From the NCBI GenBank assembly GCA_037443705.1, contig JBBINV010000002.1, positions 52,510-116,509 on the forward strand: a stretch of 64,000 bases of DNA. The letters run 5' to 3'. The stretch is from 2-02-FULL-66-14 sp037443705. Its GTDB lineage: Bacteria; Pseudomonadota; Gammaproteobacteria; Burkholderiales; SG8-39. A program made the position numbers and the translations under genes. Below, piece by piece: positions 51,005-61,097 of the stretch (position 1 is the stretch's first letter; each line of letters begins with the position of its first letter). The notes under the pieces were generated by a model. That model made no database searches, was not told where the DNA came from, and saw nothing but the letters and a program-made list of their open reading frames with translations.

Positions 51005-52654
51005 CTACGTGTCAATGGCGGCGGCGGACTTCGCCTTCTCGCGCAGCACGAACTTCTGGATCTTGCCGGTCGAGGTCTTCGGGAGCTCGCCGAACACGAC
51101 CGCGCGCGGGGCCTTGAAGCGCGCCAGGTGGGCGCGGCAGTGCTCGATGATCTCGGCCTCCGTGGCGCTTGCGCCGCTTTTCAGCTCCACGAACGCGCAC
51201 GGGGTCTCGCCCCACCTGGCATCGGGCATCGCCACCACGGCGGCCGCCATCACCGCGGGGTGGCGGTAGAGCACGTCCTCGACTTCGATCGAGCTGATGT
51301 TCTCGCCTCCCGAGATGATGATGTCCTTCGAGCGGTCCTTGATCTTCACATAGCCGTCGGGGTGCATCACCGCGAGGTCGCCCGAATGGAACCACCCGCC
51401 GCGGAACGCTTCGTCGGTCGCCTTGGGATTCTTGAGGTATCCCTTCATGGTGATGTTGCCGCGCATCATGATCTCGCCCATGGTCTCGCCGTCGGCGGGT
51501 ACCGGCGTCATCGTCGCGGGGTCCATCACCGCCAGGCCCTCTTCCACGTGGTAGCGCACGCCCTGGCGCCCGTTCCTCTGCACCCGCTCGGCGAGCGGCA
51601 GCGACTCCCACTCGGGTTGCTTCGAGCACACGGTCGCCGGCCCGTAGACCTCGGTCAGGCCGTAGACGTGCGTGATCGAAAAACCCATCTTCTCCATCCC
51701 CTCGATGATCGCCGCGGGAGGCGCCGCACCCGCCACGAAACAGCTCACCTTCCAGTCGATGCCGCGCTTCAGATCATCGGGCGCGTTGATCAGCGTCTGG
51801 TGCACGATCGGCGCGCCGCAGTAGTGGGTGACTCTGTGGCGTCTGATGAGATCGAAGATGGTCTTCGATTCGACCTTCCTCAGACAGACGTTCGTTCCGG
51901 CATTGGCCGCCATGGTCCAGGGGAAGCACCAGCCGTTGCAGTGGAACATCGGCAGCGTCCACAGGTACACCGAATGGTGCGGCATCCCCCAGACGAGGAT
52001 ATTGCCCACCCCGTTCAGGAACGCTCCCCGGTGGTGATAGACGACCCCTTTCGGGTTTCCGGTCGTGCCCGAGGTGTAGTTGAGCGAAATCGCCTGCCAC
52101 TCGTCCGCGGGCCAGCTCCACGCGTACTCCGGGTCGCCTTCCGCGAGCAGCGCCTCGTAGTCCTTCGCTCCGAGCCGCCTGCCCGGGCCGGCGTATTCGG
52201 GATCGTCGACGTCGATCACGACGGGTTTGTTCCTGGAGAGCGAAACTGCCTTTTCGATGGTCGCGGAGAACTCTTTGTCCGTGATCAGCAGCCTCGCCTC
52301 GCCGTGCTCGAGCATGAAGGCGATGGCCTCGGCGTCGAGCCGCGTGTTGAGCGTGTTCAGCACCGCGCCGGCCATCGGCACGCCGAAGTGGCACTCGTAC
52401 ATCTCGGGGGTGTTGGCGAGCATCGCCGCCACCGTGTCCCCCAGGCCGATGCCGCGGCGCGATAGCGCGGAGGCGAGCCGCCGGCAGCGCGCGTACGTTT
52501 CCTTCCAGGTGTAGCGCTTCGCGCCGTGCACGACCGACGGTCGCTCCGGGTACACGTATGCCGCGCGCTCGAGGAACGACAGCGGCGTGAGCGGCGCGTA
52601 GTTCGCGGCGTTCTTGTCGAGGTGCTGCTCGTAGGGATTCGGCGTCGGGCTCAT
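51005..52654 (-). CDS. Acyl-CoA synthetase (AMP-forming, DmdB-like/medium-long chain)
   Basis: The product is 549 residues. The ATP loop is LNYTSGTTGNPKGVVYHH, followed by MFHCNGWCF, the adenylate motif VYGLTEVYGPAT, the hinge region WFHSGDLAVMHPDGYVKIKD and the C-terminal lysine motif PKTSTGKIQKF. It activates a carboxylic acid to its CoA thioester. Sequence style (YEQHLDKNAANYAPLTPLSF) resembles the DmdB and medium-chain ligase branch. With the hydratase-like and MFS genes it forms a minus-strand operon that could take up and activate the pathway substrate (inference). Confidence 0.92.
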   Translation of the reverse strand: MSPTPNPYEQHLDKNAANYAPLTPLSFLERAAYVYPERPSVVHGAKRYTWKETYARCRRLASALSRRGIGLGDTVAAMLANTPEMYECHFGVPMAGAVLNTLNTRLDAEAIAFMLEHGEARLLITDKEFSATIEKAVSLSRNKPVVIDVDDPEYAGPGRRLGAKDYEALLAEGDPEYAWSWPADEWQAISLNYTSGTTGNPKGVVYHHRGAFLNGVGNILVWGMPHHSVYLWTLPMFHCNGWCFPWTMAANAGTNVCLRKVESKTIFDLIRRHRVTHYCGAPIVHQTLINAPDDLKRGIDWKVSCFVAGAAPPAAIIEGMEKMGFSITHVYGLTEVYGPATVCSKQPEWESLPLAERVQRNGRQGVRYHVEEGLAVMDPATMTPVPADGETMGEIMMRGNITMKGYLKNPKATDEAFRGGWFHSGDLAVMHPDGYVKIKDRSKDIIISGGENISSIEVEDVLYRHPAVMAAAVVAMPDARWGETPCAFVELKSGASATEAEIIEHCRAHLARFKAPRAVVFGELPKTSTGKIQKFVLREKAKSAAAIDT

Positions 52655-52690
52655 CGCGGCAAGTATATCGCCCGCGCATCGGCCCGGAAA

Positions 52691-55600
52691 TCACCGCGGC
52701 GGCGGCGCCGCGCCCAGGGTGAAGAAGAAGGTCGCGCCCTCTCCGGGCGCGGATTGCGCCCACACCCGCCCGCCGTGCCGCTCGACGATGCGGCGAACGC
52801 TCGACAGACCGATGCCGATCCCCGGAAATTCCTCCGGCGAATGCAGCCGCTCGAACACGCCGAAGAGCTTGCCCGCGTACCGCATGTCGAACCCCACGCC
52901 GTTGTCGCGTACATAGTAGACGGTCTCTTCGCCCTCGGTGCGCGCACCGACCTCGAGCCGCGGGCGCTCGCGAACCGCGCTGTACTTGACGGCGTTGGAA
53001 AGCAGGTTCGCGTAGACCCGCTCGAGCAGGAACGGGTCGGCGAAGCACGCCGGCAGATCCCCCACCACGGTTTCGACCCGGTGGTGCTCCAGCTCGCCGC
53101 GCATGTCCTCCAGCGTCCTGCGCACCAGCGCTGCCGGCTCCACCCTCGCGCGCTCCAGAGGCCTTCGGGAATAGCGCGCATGGTCGAGTAGCCCGTCGAT
53201 CAGCGCCGCCATGTGCTTGGCATTCGCCTCGATTCGCCCGAGCAGCCGCTCGCCCTCGTCCGAGAGCTCCCTCGCGCAGTCCTCGCGCAGGATGCGCGCG
53301 AATCCCGCGATCCCGCGCAGCGGCGCGCGCAGATCGTGCGAGACCGTGTAGGAGAACGACTCCAGCTCGCGCACCGCGGCCGTCAGCTCGCCGGTACGGT
53401 GGGCGACCTGCCGCTCCAGCTCGGCGGCGAACGCCTGCAGCCGTTCCTGCGCCTGGACACGCTCGCTGACGTCGCTCGAGACGCCGATGAAATGCGTGAC
53501 GCATCCCGCGTCGTCCCGCACCGGCGCGACCCGGATCTCGTTCCAGAACGGCGTCCCGTCCTTGCGGTAGTTGCGCACCAGCGCGGTCGCATCGCGCTCT
53601 TCGCGCGTCGCCGCGCGCAGCGCCGCCACTCCCGGCTGATCGCGGTCCTCGCCATGCAGAAAACCGGGGTGTCTGCCGATCACCTCGGAAGCGGCGTAGC
53701 CGGTGATGCGCTCGAACGCCGGGTTCACGTAAACGATTTTCTGTCCCTCGGCGCACAGCCGGGTGATCATGACCGAGTTGACGCTCGATTCGAGCGCGCG
53801 GTCGCGCAGCCGCAGCGCCTGCTCCGCGCGCTTGCGCTCCGTGATGTCGGTGATCATGGCGTAGAACCCGCCGACGCGGCCGTTCTGGGCGCGATCCGGA
53901 ACGATTTGCACGTGAATGTGCGCGACTCCCTGTCCGGGACGCTCGAGCGCACGTTCGTAGCTGAGCGCCTCCCCGGCAAACGCGCGGTCGAAATGCGCGC
54001 GCACCTCCCCCCAGGCCTCCTCGCCGATGATCTCGCGCGCGTGCCTACCGAGCTTGCCGGCGAGCGCGTATCCGTAGAATTCGGCGTGCTGCCGGTTCGC
54101 GTAGCGCAAGCGCGCGTCGCGGTCGTAGTAAACGATCATGGCCGGGACGTTGTCCGCGACGAGATTGAGCTGGGCAGCGGCTTCGCGTTGTGCCCGGTCG
54201 GCCAGCACCTGCCGCGTCACGTCGCGGCCCGTCCCGTGGTAACCCCTGAATCGGCCCCGGGAATCGTAGAGCGGCCGGCCGCTGATCGTCGCCCAGTGGA
54301 TCCTGCCGTCCGGGCTGCGCCGCTCGAGCAGGAGATCGCGGAACTCCTCCCGGCGGTCCAGCCGGGCGCGGTGCGCCGTCCAGTCGGCTTCGGTCATGTT
54401 GAGAAAACCGAGCTCCCAGCGCGTCTTGCCGTAGTCCGCGGCGGGCGGGATCCCCATGCGCTCCAGGATCTCGCCCTGCCGGAACACGAAGCGATGCGCT
54501 TCGTCCGTCTGCCAGTACCAGTCCGAGGACAGTTCCACGAGGGCCCGGAATCTCTGCTCGCTCTCGCGCAATGCGTCTTCCGCCCGCCGCCGCTGCGTGA
54601 TGTCCCGCGCGATGAACAGGTAGCAGCGGTTGCCCGCGATCTCGAGAGAGACCGCATCGAGCATGCATTCGCGCAGCTCGCCGTCGCGCCGGCGCAGCAC
54701 GTATTCGAACCCGTTCAGCCGGCCGTCGCGCGCGAGCGTTCGGAACATCTCCTCGCGCTGCTGCGGCTGTGCCCACAGGCCCAGGTCCGAAGAGGTGCGC
54801 CCCAGGGCCTCCCGGGCTCGATAGCCCGTCGCACGCTCGAAGGCTTCGTTGACATCGAGGTACGTGCCGTCCTGCGCCCGCACCAGCGTCATGAATTCCG
54901 GCGCCTTGCGGAATATCCCGGAGAAGCGCTCTTCCGACGCCCGCAGGGCCAGCTCCGCGGCCTTGCGCAAGGTGATGTCCCGGGCCACGCCCCGGTAGCC
55001 CCGGAAGCGGCGGTCCGCGTCGAAGACCGGACGCCCGCTTACGCTGACCCAGCGAAGCTCCCGGCCGTCGGCCGCATGCGCGTACTCGAAGTCGCGAAAC
55101 TCCTCGTGCGCGTCCAGCTGGCGCCGGTGCGCGGCCCATTGCTCCGGCGTCAGGGCCCCGGGAAAGGCCTCCCAGCGGGTCTTGCCCACGAAGCGATCGG
55201 CGCGACGATCCGTCGAGCCCGCGGCCGGGTCCTTCGGTTCGACGAACCGGAAATCCGCGTCCTGCTCCCAGTACCAGTCGGCCGAAAGCTCGACGAGGTC
55301 CCGGAAGCGCTTCTCGTTCTCCGCAAGCTGCGCAGCGATCCGCATCCGCTCGATCTCGGCGCCGGCGCGGGCAGCGAAGATGCGCATGACGGTCCGCGCG
55401 ATCGCCTCGTCGGCGAGCCGCTCGGCGTCCATCACGCCCAGAACGCCGGTCGGCGTGCCGTCGCTTGCCTTCAGGAGGACGCCGAAATACGATTCCACAC
55501 CCAGGCTGTCGAGCATGGCGAACCGCGGAAAAGCCTCCCGCACCCGCTCGCGTACCAGGCATTCCGTCTTCGCACCCACGACGCCGCAGGGCGCTCCCGC

Positions 55601-55858
55601 GAGGTCGTACTCGAAACCTCCGGCAAAGCTGCCGCCGCTCCAAAACGCGAGCACGCGCGCGCGCGCAGGTGGCGTGCCGGAAAATTCGGCGACGAAGGCG
55701 TAGCGCACGTCGAGCGCCAAGGCGAGGTTTTTCACCAGGGCGCGCGCGAACGCCTCCCCGGTTTCGGCGGCCGTGCCTTCCAGGATCGCCCGCAGCAACC
55801 CTTCGGCCCGGCGCCGCCCGGAATGAAGATTCATGTTGCGCTTCCGGTGCCGGACCAT
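52691..55858 (-). CDS. Soluble multi-PAS sensor histidine kinase
   Basis: The product is 1055 residues with no membrane segment. A GAF domain (about 20-175) is followed by five PAS domains (about 180-790), several opening with the form RFRDLVELSADWYWEQD. The kinase core has the phosphoacceptor H841 in YTVSHDLRAPLRG and an ATPase domain with NLLSNAVKYS, VRDNGVGFDM and GIGIGLSSVRRIVERHGG. It lacks a receiver domain, and no response regulator is encoded nearby. It starts 19 bases after the stop of the GGDEF-EAL gene, with an AAGAGG Shine-Dalgarno, and shares its first 270 residues with that protein's middle. Confidence 0.92.
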   Translation of the reverse strand: MVRHRKRNMNLHSGRRRAEGLLRAILEGTAAETGEAFARALVKNLALALDVRYAFVAEFSGTPPARARVLAFWSGGSFAGGFEYDLAGAPCGVVGAKTECLVRERVREAFPRFAMLDSLGVESYFGVLLKASDGTPTGVLGVMDAERLADEAIARTVMRIFAARAGAEIERMRIAAQLAENEKRFRDLVELSADWYWEQDADFRFVEPKDPAAGSTDRRADRFVGKTRWEAFPGALTPEQWAAHRRQLDAHEEFRDFEYAHAADGRELRWVSVSGRPVFDADRRFRGYRGVARDITLRKAAELALRASEERFSGIFRKAPEFMTLVRAQDGTYLDVNEAFERATGYRAREALGRTSSDLGLWAQPQQREEMFRTLARDGRLNGFEYVLRRRDGELRECMLDAVSLEIAGNRCYLFIARDITQRRRAEDALRESEQRFRALVELSSDWYWQTDEAHRFVFRQGEILERMGIPPAADYGKTRWELGFLNMTEADWTAHRARLDRREEFRDLLLERRSPDGRIHWATISGRPLYDSRGRFRGYHGTGRDVTRQVLADRAQREAAAQLNLVADNVPAMIVYYDRDARLRYANRQHAEFYGYALAGKLGRHAREIIGEEAWGEVRAHFDRAFAGEALSYERALERPGQGVAHIHVQIVPDRAQNGRVGGFYAMITDITERKRAEQALRLRDRALESSVNSVMITRLCAEGQKIVYVNPAFERITGYAASEVIGRHPGFLHGEDRDQPGVAALRAATREERDATALVRNYRKDGTPFWNEIRVAPVRDDAGCVTHFIGVSSDVSERVQAQERLQAFAAELERQVAHRTGELTAAVRELESFSYTVSHDLRAPLRGIAGFARILREDCARELSDEGERLLGRIEANAKHMAALIDGLLDHARYSRRPLERARVEPAALVRRTLEDMRGELEHHRVETVVGDLPACFADPFLLERVYANLLSNAVKYSAVRERPRLEVGARTEGEETVYYVRDNGVGFDMRYAGKLFGVFERLHSPEEFPGIGIGLSSVRRIVERHGGRVWAQSAPGEGATFFFTLGAAPPPR

Positions 55859-55877
55859 GGCATCCTCTTGATCGGAA

Positions 55878-58800
55878 TCAATTCTTCGAACGCTTGTTCC
55901 TTCTCGTTCCGTAGAGAACGAACTCCGCGGGATCGGCCGGCCGGCCGAACAAATATCCCTGCGCGAGGCCGCAGCCGAGCGCCTCGAGACACTTCGCCTG
56001 CTCGTGCGTCTCGATGCCCTCCGCTATCACGTCGAGCTCCAGACCGCGCGCCAGATCGATCACCGCGCGGCTGATCGCGAGATCGTCGCGGTCCGCCGGC
56101 AGGGCGCGCACGAAGCTCCGGTCGATCTTCAGGCTGTCGATCGGAAAGCGCTTCAGGTAGGCGAGCGACGAGTAGCCGGTGCCGAAGTCGTCGATCGAGA
56201 GCTGCACGCCGATATCCTTCAAGGCGCCCAGCCAGCGCTCGGTGCCCTCGACGTCCTGCATCACCGCAGTCTCGGTGATCTCGAGCTTGAGGAGCGCCGG
56301 ATCGAGCCTGGCGCGCTCGAGCGCGGTGCGCACGGTGTCGATCAGCTTCGGATCGCGGAACTGCCGTGCCGAAAGGTTCACCGAGACAAACAGGGGCTTC
56401 GTGCATCGCCGATTCCACTCGGCCGCCTGATGCGCGGCAGTCTCGAGCACCCAGCGCCCGATCGGCACGATCAGCCCCGACTCCTCCGCCACCGGGATGA
56501 ACTGTGCGGGCGGGACCATGCCGCCGTCAGGTCGCCGCCAGCGGATGAGCGCTTCGGCTCCGACCGTCAGGCCGCTCGCGAGCCGGACGATCGGCTGGTA
56601 CTGGAGCCGGAACTCGTCCAGATCGAGCGCGCGGCGCAGGTCGTGCTCGAGCGTCAGGAAGCGGACCACGCGCTCGTTCATCTCCGCGGCGAAGAACCGG
56701 AAGCAATCGCGGCCGTCCTCCTTCGCCCGGTACAGCGCAGTGTCGGCGTTCCGCAGCAGCGTCGCCGCGTCGGCTCCGTCCTTCGGGTATAGCGCCACGC
56801 CGGCGCTCGCCGTAAGCACGAACTCGTGCGGCTCGATCCTGAGCGGCGCGCCGATGAACTTCAGCACTTTCGCCGCCACCGTCGCGGCGTCGTCTTCGCG
56901 CTTCAGGTCCGCGAGCACGATCACGAACTCGTCGCCGCCCATGCGCGCCACGGTGTCGCCGGTGCGCACCGCGCCCGCCAGCCGCGCCCCGAGCGCGGCG
57001 ATCACCCGGTCGCCCATCGGGTGCCCCAGACTGTCGTTGACCCGCTTCAGGTGGTCGAGATCCACGTACACCACCCCGACCGGGCGCCCGGAGCGCCCGG
57101 ACTTGACGATCGCCTGGGCCAGGCGGTCGTTGAGCAGGTTCCGGTTGGGCAATCCCGTGAGCGAATCGTAGTTCGCATTGCGCTCGATCTCCTCCTGGTA
57201 GCGCACGCGCTCGGTGATGTCGCTCGCGATGCCGACGAAGTGGGTCACGCGGCCGGCGTCGTCGTGCACCGGCGCGACGCGCAGCTCGTTCCAGAACATC
57301 GTCCCGTCCTTGCGGTAGTTGCGCAGCAGCGCCGTCGTCTCCCGCCCCTCGCGAGCGGCCTTGCGCAGGGCCTCGATTCCGTCCTGCGCCCGGTCGTCGC
57401 CGTGGAGGAACTTCGGGCTGCGACCGATCACTTCGGCCGCCGCGTAGCCGGTGATGCGCTCGAACGCCGGGTTGACGTAGACGATCTCCTGACCCTTGTC
57501 GCTGGGGCGCGTGATCATCACCGAGTTGACACTCGACTCGATCGCCCGCTCGCGCAGCCGCAGCCGTTCCTCGGCGCGCCGGCGGCGGGTGACATCCAGA
57601 ATCAGCGCGTAAACGCCCTGCACCTGGCCGGACTCGTCGCGGTGCGGGACGAGCGAGATCTCGAGGTCGCGCAGGCTGCCGTCGGTTCGGCGTCTGCGCT
57701 TGATGCCCTCGGTGATGGTCTCGCCGGCAAGCGCGCGGTCGATGCGCGCCTTCGCTTCCGCCCACGCCTCCTCGCCGATGACCTCCGCGAGCGCCCTGCC
57801 CTCCACCGGATCCGGCTTGCCCGTGTAGAACTCGGCATACTTGCGGTTGGCGTACCCGATGCGGTAGTCCGCGTCGAAGAAGCAGATAAGGGCCGGGACG
57901 TTGTCGACGACCAGCCGGCGCTGCGCGACGCTCTCGCGCAGCTCCTCCTCCGAGCGCCGGCTTTCGGTCACGTCGAGCACGAACGTGTACACGCCGAGCA
58001 CGCGGCCGCCGTCTTCCCGATGCGGCACCAGCGTGACGTCGACATGCCGGAGCTTGCCGTCATGCCTGCGCCGCGTGACGTCGTAGCGCACCGTCTCCCC
58101 CGCGAGCGCGCGCTCGACGCCGGGCCGCACCGCCGCGAAGGTTGCGGCCCCCAGGACTTCCGCCATGGGGCGGCCCTCTGCCGTGACGCCCTTCCCGGCA
58201 TAGAAGTCGATGAACTGCCGGTTGGCGTAGCGGAAACGGAAATCGGCGTCCGTGTAGGCGATCATCGCCGGAACGTTCTCGGCGATGAGAGTCATCCGGG
58301 CGGCAGCCTCGCGCAAGCGTTCCGCGGTCCGTCTCCGCTCGGTGATGTCCTGGATGATGGCCACGAAGACCGCCGGCTGCTCGCCGGCAGACAGTTGCAG
58401 GCGCACTTCCACCGGGTAGAGCGACCCGTCCTTGCGCCGGTGCGTCGTCTCGAAGATCACCACCGGCTGAAGTCCACGCCGCAGCGGCTCGATCAGCCTG
58501 CCGAAGCTCCCTGCGTCGAACTCCGGCTTCAGGTCGAGCGGGGTGAGCGAGCGCAGCTCGGCCATCGAGTAGCCGAGGTTTCGCCGCGCGCCTTCGTTCA
58601 CCTGGACGAAGCGCAGAGTCTCGGCGTCGAACACATAGATCTCGTTCGACGACTGGTCCAGGATGCGTCCCAGTCTCGCAGTGGTGTCTTCGGAGCGCTT
58701 GCGCTCGCTGATATCCTCGACCACCGAGATGAAATAGTCGGGCTGCGCGTCGTCCTTCCACACCAGCGATACCGTGAGGTTGACCCACACGATCGAGCCG

Positions 58801-61058
58801 TCCTTGCGCCGGTAGCGCTTTTCCATCGAATAGGTCTCGATCTCGCGCGCGAGCATCTTGCGCACATAACCGAGGTCCTTCTCGAGATCGTCCGGATGGG
58901 TGATGTCCTGAAAGGTCCGCGCGAGCAGCTCGTCGCGCGGGTAACCGACGATCTCGCAAAGCTTGCGGTTGACGCGCAGCAAGCAGCCGTCCGGCGCGAC
59001 GTGCGCGACGCCGACCGCCGCCTGCTCGAAGGTGGCGCGGAATCTCTCCTCGCTGGCGCGCAGAGCGTCGTCCGCACGCTTGCGCTCGGTGATATCGATG
59101 GCCATCAGCACGAAGCCCCTCGAGGGATCCCGGGCGTCGACCGGCGCGGCCCGGTACGCGACCCAGATCAACCCGCCGTCGGACCGCAGGAGCTGCGTCT
59201 CGTCCCTGATCCGGCCCTCGCGCGCGAGCGCTTCCTCCGATAGCTCCGCAAAGCGCCGAAAGGCTTCGTCGGAGGGATGGATCACCCGCGTGCTCTTGTC
59301 GATCAGGTCCTCGGGCCGATAGCCGAGAAACTCGGCGAACGCGCGGTTGCAGCGCACGATTCGACCATTGCGCGCGTAGACGATTCCTGCCAGGGTGTTG
59401 TTGAAGATCGCCTGCTGCTCGGTCAGGAGCTCGCGCAACACCTGCTCGGCATGCTTGCGCGCGGTGATGTCCTTGGCGATGCCGCGGTAGCCGCGGAAGC
59501 GGCCCTCTTCGTCGAAGATCGGCCGCCCGCTCACGCTCACCCAGCGAATCGTGCCGTCCCGGCTCCGCCGTTCGTATTCCAGGTCTCGAAATTCCTCGTG
59601 CGCCTCGAGCTGGCGCCGGTGGGCCGCCCACTCGTCCGGCGTCAGGCTCGCGGCATGGACTTCCCAGCGCGTGCGGCCGGCGTAGTCGCCGGCGCGCAGC
59701 GGCGTGGTCCCGGTCGGCTGCGCCTCGGTATCCACGAACCGGAAATTCTCGTCCTGCTCCCAGTACCAGTCCGCCGAAAGCTCGGCGAGGTCGCGGAAGC
59801 GCGCTTCGCTTCCGGCAAGCGCCGCGCTCGCGCACATCCTCTCGAGCTCGGCCGCGGCACGCGAGGCGAAGATGTGCATGATCGTCCGCGCCAGCGTCTC
59901 GTCGGCAAGCGGCTTGACGTCAACGATCGCCAGGACGCCGAGCGGCGCGCCCGCGGCGCTCTGCAGCCGCAAACCGAAGAAACTTTCGGCGTTCAGCTCT
60001 TTTAAACGGTCATAGCCGGGAAAACGCGACCGCACATCGCCCGGCACGACGAGCTCGCCTTTCGCGATGACCGCTTCACAGGGATTGCGTGCAAGCGGGT
60101 ATTCGAATCGATCGGAGAATGCTCCGTCGTTCCAGAATGCCAGGGCACGCGCGCGGTTCGGGCCGGCAATTTCGCTTACAAACGCGCAGCGCACCTCGAG
60201 CGCCAGGGCGAGGTTCTTCGCCAAGGCCCGCAGGAACGCCTCGCCGGTCTCGGCCGCGGTACCTTCGAGGATCGCGCGCAGCAGCTTCTCCGCGCGCCGC
60301 CGCTCGCGCAGGTCGCGCAGGCCGCAGCAAACCAGCTGCTCTCCCCCGAGGCGCACGGGACCGAGACTGATCTCGACCGGAATTTCGGCGCCGTCCTTGT
60401 GGCGCGCGGCAAGCTCGACTCCGACGCCCATCGGCCTCGGCGCCGGCGCGGCGGCGTAACGCGCCCGGTCCGCCACGTGCCGTGCGCGCAGGTGCTCGGG
60501 AACGAGCAGCTCGACCGGTTGCCCGACAAGATCGGTCTCGGAGTAGCCCAGCAGCTCCTCGAGCAGCCGGTTGACATTGCGGATCCGCCCTTCCGTATCC
60601 ACGACCAGCATCGGATCGGGCGAAGAGTGCAAGAGCGCCTTCAGCTCTCTCAGCCGGCGCCTGCGGATGTCCTCCAGCTCGCGCCGAACGATCGGCGCCA
60701 GGCGTCCGAGCCGCGTCGGGCCGAGGACGGCGCGCGCGCCGGACGCGATCACTTCCGCCGCGCTGCCTTCTTCCTCCTGGCCGGTCAGCGCGACCACCAT
60801 GAGATCGCTGCCCGTCTCGGTGAGCAGCGCTAAGACCTCTCTCCAGCCGCAGTCGGCGGAATCCAGATCGCAGAGCAGCACGTCCCAATCCTGCTGCCGC
60901 AACGCGTCGTGCAGCTCGGCGAGCTTCGCGACCCGTCGGTGCTCGACTCGAAAAGTTTCGTTCAGCGCCGAGAGCGCGAGCGGAAAGACCTTGGCGTCCG
61001 CGCCGGCGAGCAGCACGCGCAGCCGGCGAGCGGAAATCGTGGAGTCGCTACCGACCAT
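55878..61058 (-). CDS. GGDEF-EAL cyclic-di-GMP protein with degenerate receiver, GAF and eight PAS domains
   Basis: The product is 1726 residues. A receiver-like domain (about 12-125) keeps the central aspartate (LLCDLD) but lacks the usual N-terminal acidic pair and the conserved lysine, so it is probably not phosphorylated. Next come a PAS, a GAF (about 262-415), seven more PAS domains, then GGDEF (canonical at 1374-1378, with RTGD I-site at 1365-1368) and EAL (EALIRW from 1502; DDFGTGYSS; KIDRSF). All key residues of both a diguanylate cyclase and a phosphodiesterase are present, so it could switch between making and breaking cyclic di-GMP. First gene of a two-gene operon. Confidence 0.93.
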   Translation of the reverse strand: MVGSDSTISARRLRVLLAGADAKVFPLALSALNETFRVEHRRVAKLAELHDALRQQDWDVLLCDLDSADCGWREVLALLTETGSDLMVVALTGQEEEGSAAEVIASGARAVLGPTRLGRLAPIVRRELEDIRRRRLRELKALLHSSPDPMLVVDTEGRIRNVNRLLEELLGYSETDLVGQPVELLVPEHLRARHVADRARYAAAPAPRPMGVGVELAARHKDGAEIPVEISLGPVRLGGEQLVCCGLRDLRERRRAEKLLRAILEGTAAETGEAFLRALAKNLALALEVRCAFVSEIAGPNRARALAFWNDGAFSDRFEYPLARNPCEAVIAKGELVVPGDVRSRFPGYDRLKELNAESFFGLRLQSAAGAPLGVLAIVDVKPLADETLARTIMHIFASRAAAELERMCASAALAGSEARFRDLAELSADWYWEQDENFRFVDTEAQPTGTTPLRAGDYAGRTRWEVHAASLTPDEWAAHRRQLEAHEEFRDLEYERRSRDGTIRWVSVSGRPIFDEEGRFRGYRGIAKDITARKHAEQVLRELLTEQQAIFNNTLAGIVYARNGRIVRCNRAFAEFLGYRPEDLIDKSTRVIHPSDEAFRRFAELSEEALAREGRIRDETQLLRSDGGLIWVAYRAAPVDARDPSRGFVLMAIDITERKRADDALRASEERFRATFEQAAVGVAHVAPDGCLLRVNRKLCEIVGYPRDELLARTFQDITHPDDLEKDLGYVRKMLAREIETYSMEKRYRRKDGSIVWVNLTVSLVWKDDAQPDYFISVVEDISERKRSEDTTARLGRILDQSSNEIYVFDAETLRFVQVNEGARRNLGYSMAELRSLTPLDLKPEFDAGSFGRLIEPLRRGLQPVVIFETTHRRKDGSLYPVEVRLQLSAGEQPAVFVAIIQDITERRRTAERLREAAARMTLIAENVPAMIAYTDADFRFRYANRQFIDFYAGKGVTAEGRPMAEVLGAATFAAVRPGVERALAGETVRYDVTRRRHDGKLRHVDVTLVPHREDGGRVLGVYTFVLDVTESRRSEEELRESVAQRRLVVDNVPALICFFDADYRIGYANRKYAEFYTGKPDPVEGRALAEVIGEEAWAEAKARIDRALAGETITEGIKRRRRTDGSLRDLEISLVPHRDESGQVQGVYALILDVTRRRRAEERLRLRERAIESSVNSVMITRPSDKGQEIVYVNPAFERITGYAAAEVIGRSPKFLHGDDRAQDGIEALRKAAREGRETTALLRNYRKDGTMFWNELRVAPVHDDAGRVTHFVGIASDITERVRYQEEIERNANYDSLTGLPNRNLLNDRLAQAIVKSGRSGRPVGVVYVDLDHLKRVNDSLGHPMGDRVIAALGARLAGAVRTGDTVARMGGDEFVIVLADLKREDDAATVAAKVLKFIGAPLRIEPHEFVLTASAGVALYPKDGADAATLLRNADTALYRAKEDGRDCFRFFAAEMNERVVRFLTLEHDLRRALDLDEFRLQYQPIVRLASGLTVGAEALIRWRRPDGGMVPPAQFIPVAEESGLIVPIGRWVLETAAHQAAEWNRRCTKPLFVSVNLSARQFRDPKLIDTVRTALERARLDPALLKLEITETAVMQDVEGTERWLGALKDIGVQLSIDDFGTGYSSLAYLKRFPIDSLKIDRSFVRALPADRDDLAISRAVIDLARGLELDVIAEGIETHEQAKCLEALGCGLAQGYLFGRPADPAEFVLYGTRRNKRSKN

Positions 61059-61097
61059 GGCAGATCAGGGGTTCCCGCATACGGGAAAACGCGCAAC

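Noticed and set aside
34706..52654. DMSP demethylation pathway (DmdB-, DmdC- and crotonase-like genes present)
   Set aside because: The genes are in different operons, DmdA is absent, and these family resemblances are too broad to fix the substrate.
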